Of a stretch of 64,000 bases of DNA, positions 62,925 through 64,000 are shown in pieces (within the stretch, counting starts at the first letter, position 1; the number at the start of each line of letters is the position of its first letter). The position numbers and the translations under genes were made by a program. The DNA lies in NCBI RefSeq assembly GCF_015732185.1, contig NZ_WIQM01000015.1, positions 1 to 64,000 on the forward strand. Reading direction: 5' to 3'. Source of the DNA: Pectinatus haikarae (lineage in GTDB: Bacteria > Bacillota > Negativicutes > Selenomonadales > Selenomonadaceae). The notes under the pieces are model-generated. The model was not told the DNA's origin and did not search any database. It saw only the letters and a program-made list of their open reading frames with translations.

Positions 62925-63884
62925 CTATTCTTCATTATGTGAAAGTGAAAGACCAAGTTCTTTCAGCTTATTTCTCACTTCATCAAGTGATTTACGTCCT
63001 AAGTTTCTGACCTTCATCATATCGTCTTCGGATTTTTGGACAAGATCAGCTACTGTATTAATTTCTGCCCGTTTAAGACAATTGAAGGAACGAACCGATA
63101 AATCAAGATCTTCGATAGTCATTTCCATTACTTTGTTTGCATCATCTTCTTCATTTTCCAAAAAAGTGCTTTCTGATTCATTTTCTTCTTCTGAACAGCC
63201 TGCCATACTTTGGAAAAGTTTAAAATGTGCAATCAATATACTTGCAGATTTACTTATAGCTTCTTCTGGCCGCAGCGAACCGTTAGTCCATACTTCCAGA
63301 GTCAGCTTATCATAATCTGTGACATTTCCTACACGAGTATCCGCTACAGTATAATTCACTCTTTGAATAGGGGAAAAAATTGAATCTATAGGAATAACAC
63401 CGATAGGCTGATCGGCTCTTTTATTCTTATCGGCCGGTACATAACCGCGTCCGCGTTCAACAGTCATTTCTATTTTGAGTGAACCGCTTTCGTCGACAGT
63501 TGCTATATGCAGATCGGGATTTAATATCTCAATGTCAGCGTCAGCTTTAATGTCAGCACCGGTTACTTCTTTTTCACCTGTGACATCTATACTGATCGTA
63601 TGCGGTTCATCATTATGCATTTTGAGGCACAACGATTTGAGATTCAAAATGATATTAGTGACATCATCCCGCACACCAGGTATTGTAGAGAATTCATGAA
63701 GCACACCATCAATTTTTATTGATGTTATCGCAGCCCCCATCAAAGAAGACAAAAGTATGCGGCGCAGCGAATTACCGAGAGTAGTCCCATAACCACGTTC
63801 AAGTGGTTCACAAATGAACTTACCGTATTTTTGATCTTCACTTATTCCTACAATTTCTATTTTCGGCTTTTCGATTTCGATCAT
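62925..63884 (-). CDS. rpoA: DNA-directed RNA polymerase subunit alpha
   Basis: 319 residues: N-terminal assembly domain ([31 protein letters not shown]), an acidic linker ([19 protein letters not shown]) and the C-terminal domain contacting UP elements and activators ([17 protein letters not shown]...[10 protein letters not shown]). Confidence 0.98.
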   Translation of the reverse strand: MIEIEKPKIEIVGISEDQKYGKFICEPLERGYGTTLGNSLRRILLSSLMGAAITSIKIDGVLHEFSTIPGVRDDVTNIILNLKSLCLKMHNDEPHTISIDVTGEKEVTGADIKADADIEILNPDLHIATVDESGSLKIEMTVERGRGYVPADKNKRADQPIGVIPIDSIFSPIQRVNYTVADTRVGNVTDYDKLTLEVWTNGSLRPEEAISKSASILIAHFKLFQSMAGCSEEENESESTFLENEEDDANKVMEMTIEDLDLSVRSFNCLKRAEINTVADLVQKSEDDMMKVRNLGRKSLDEVRNKLKELGLSLSHNEE

Positions 63885-63945
63885 CTAAGGTTCCCCTCCT
63901 TTATTCTATGCACATAAAGTGCCACAATATGACCAATATGACATA

Positions 63946-64000
63946 TTATCTGGAGTACAATTCGACGATAGCCTGTTCGTCTACTGGAACATCGATTTCA
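63946..64000 (-). CDS. rpsD: 30S ribosomal protein S4, C-terminal end (partial)
   Basis: The last 17 codons read EIDVPVDEQAIVELYSR and stop TAA at 63948-63946, the usual C-terminus of S4; the rest lies outside the window. About 60 bases separate it from rpoA, as in the alpha operon. Confidence 0.9.
   Translation of the reverse strand, partial: EIDVPVDEQAIVELYSR

Noticed and set aside
1-64000. CRISPR arrays, tRNA or rRNA genes, restriction or phage-defence systems
   Set aside because: No spaced repeat arrays, tRNA cloverleaf-like sequences or rRNA segments were noticed by eye, and no defence genes beyond the lone rhuM.

Overview
The window is a low-GC chromosomal segment from an anaerobic, Gram-negative-type Firmicute; the best guess is a member of the Negativicutes (Selenomonas/Pectinatus/Megasphaera-like). 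The basis is indirect: rpsD-rpoA-rplQ and ecfA/ecfT/truA of clostridial type, a sufCBDSU operon with SufU, a 2-hydroxyacyl-CoA dehydratase-type activase, a split transketolase, and many PTS systems with LevR/sigma-54 control. The species call is inference.

Layout. 1-3441 (-): a giant CoA-dehydratase activase, cut by the left edge and carrying a one-base frameshift near its start. 4030-4818 (+): minD without minC/minE. 4931-7370 (-): ecfA2-ecfT-truA. 7604-11540 (-): phosphohexomutase, an RpiB-family isomerase resembling tetrulose-4-phosphate isomerases, and the two halves of a transketolase, with a divergent DeoR regulator. 13193-17295 (+): AraC regulator, inositol-dehydrogenase-like oxidoreductase, IolT-like transporter. 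17431-24176: a LevR-type activator divergent from a galactitol-type PTS operon (gatC, a 52-residue membrane protein, a GpsA-like dehydrogenase, gatA, gatB) with a clear sigma-54 promoter. 24259-29681: a glucitol-type PTS (gutM, srlA, srlE, srlB) behind an AraM-type sn-glycerol-1-phosphate dehydrogenase, divergent from an AraL/NagD-type HAD phosphatase. 29779-36079: a four-carbon acid-sugar operon (TIM, MFS permease, DtnK/OtnK-type kinase, PdxA2, orphan EIIA) with a divergent DeoR regulator. 36573-42044 (-): GntR regulator, mannose-family PTS, MDR dehydrogenase, class II aldolase. 42212-45394: IS3 remnant, MarR regulator with a His-rich tail plus ion permease, and a Mn-riboswitch-controlled UPF0016 exporter. 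45499-52299: a second mannose-family PTS operon ending in a second AraM paralogue, with its own LevR activator and sigma-54 promoter. 52355-53677: a RhuM gene, a broken small gene and an IS256-family remnant. 53679-64000: ecfA1, a cobalamin riboswitch followed by a lactate/malate dehydrogenase-family enzyme, sufCBDSU, a D-malate/tartrate dehydrogenase, rplQ, rpoA and the end of rpsD.

Two themes stand out. First, the order rpsD-rpoA-rplQ-ecfA1-ecfA2-ecfT-truA, contiguous in most Firmicutes, is kept here in order and strand but is opened between rplQ and ecfA1 (about 8 kb) and between ecfA1 and ecfA2 (about 46 kb). The larger insert is almost wholly sugar-alcohol and sugar-acid catabolism and ends in an IS256 remnant at ecfA1. 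Second, three unrelated PTS permeases in this insert are each co-transcribed with a glycerol-phosphate-dehydrogenase-like enzyme (one GpsA, two AraM) and share the island with tetrose-phosphate-type isomerases, a transketolase and a C4-acid pathway. I infer a PTS-based short-polyol (tetritol or related) catabolic island; the substrates are not visible from sequence alone.
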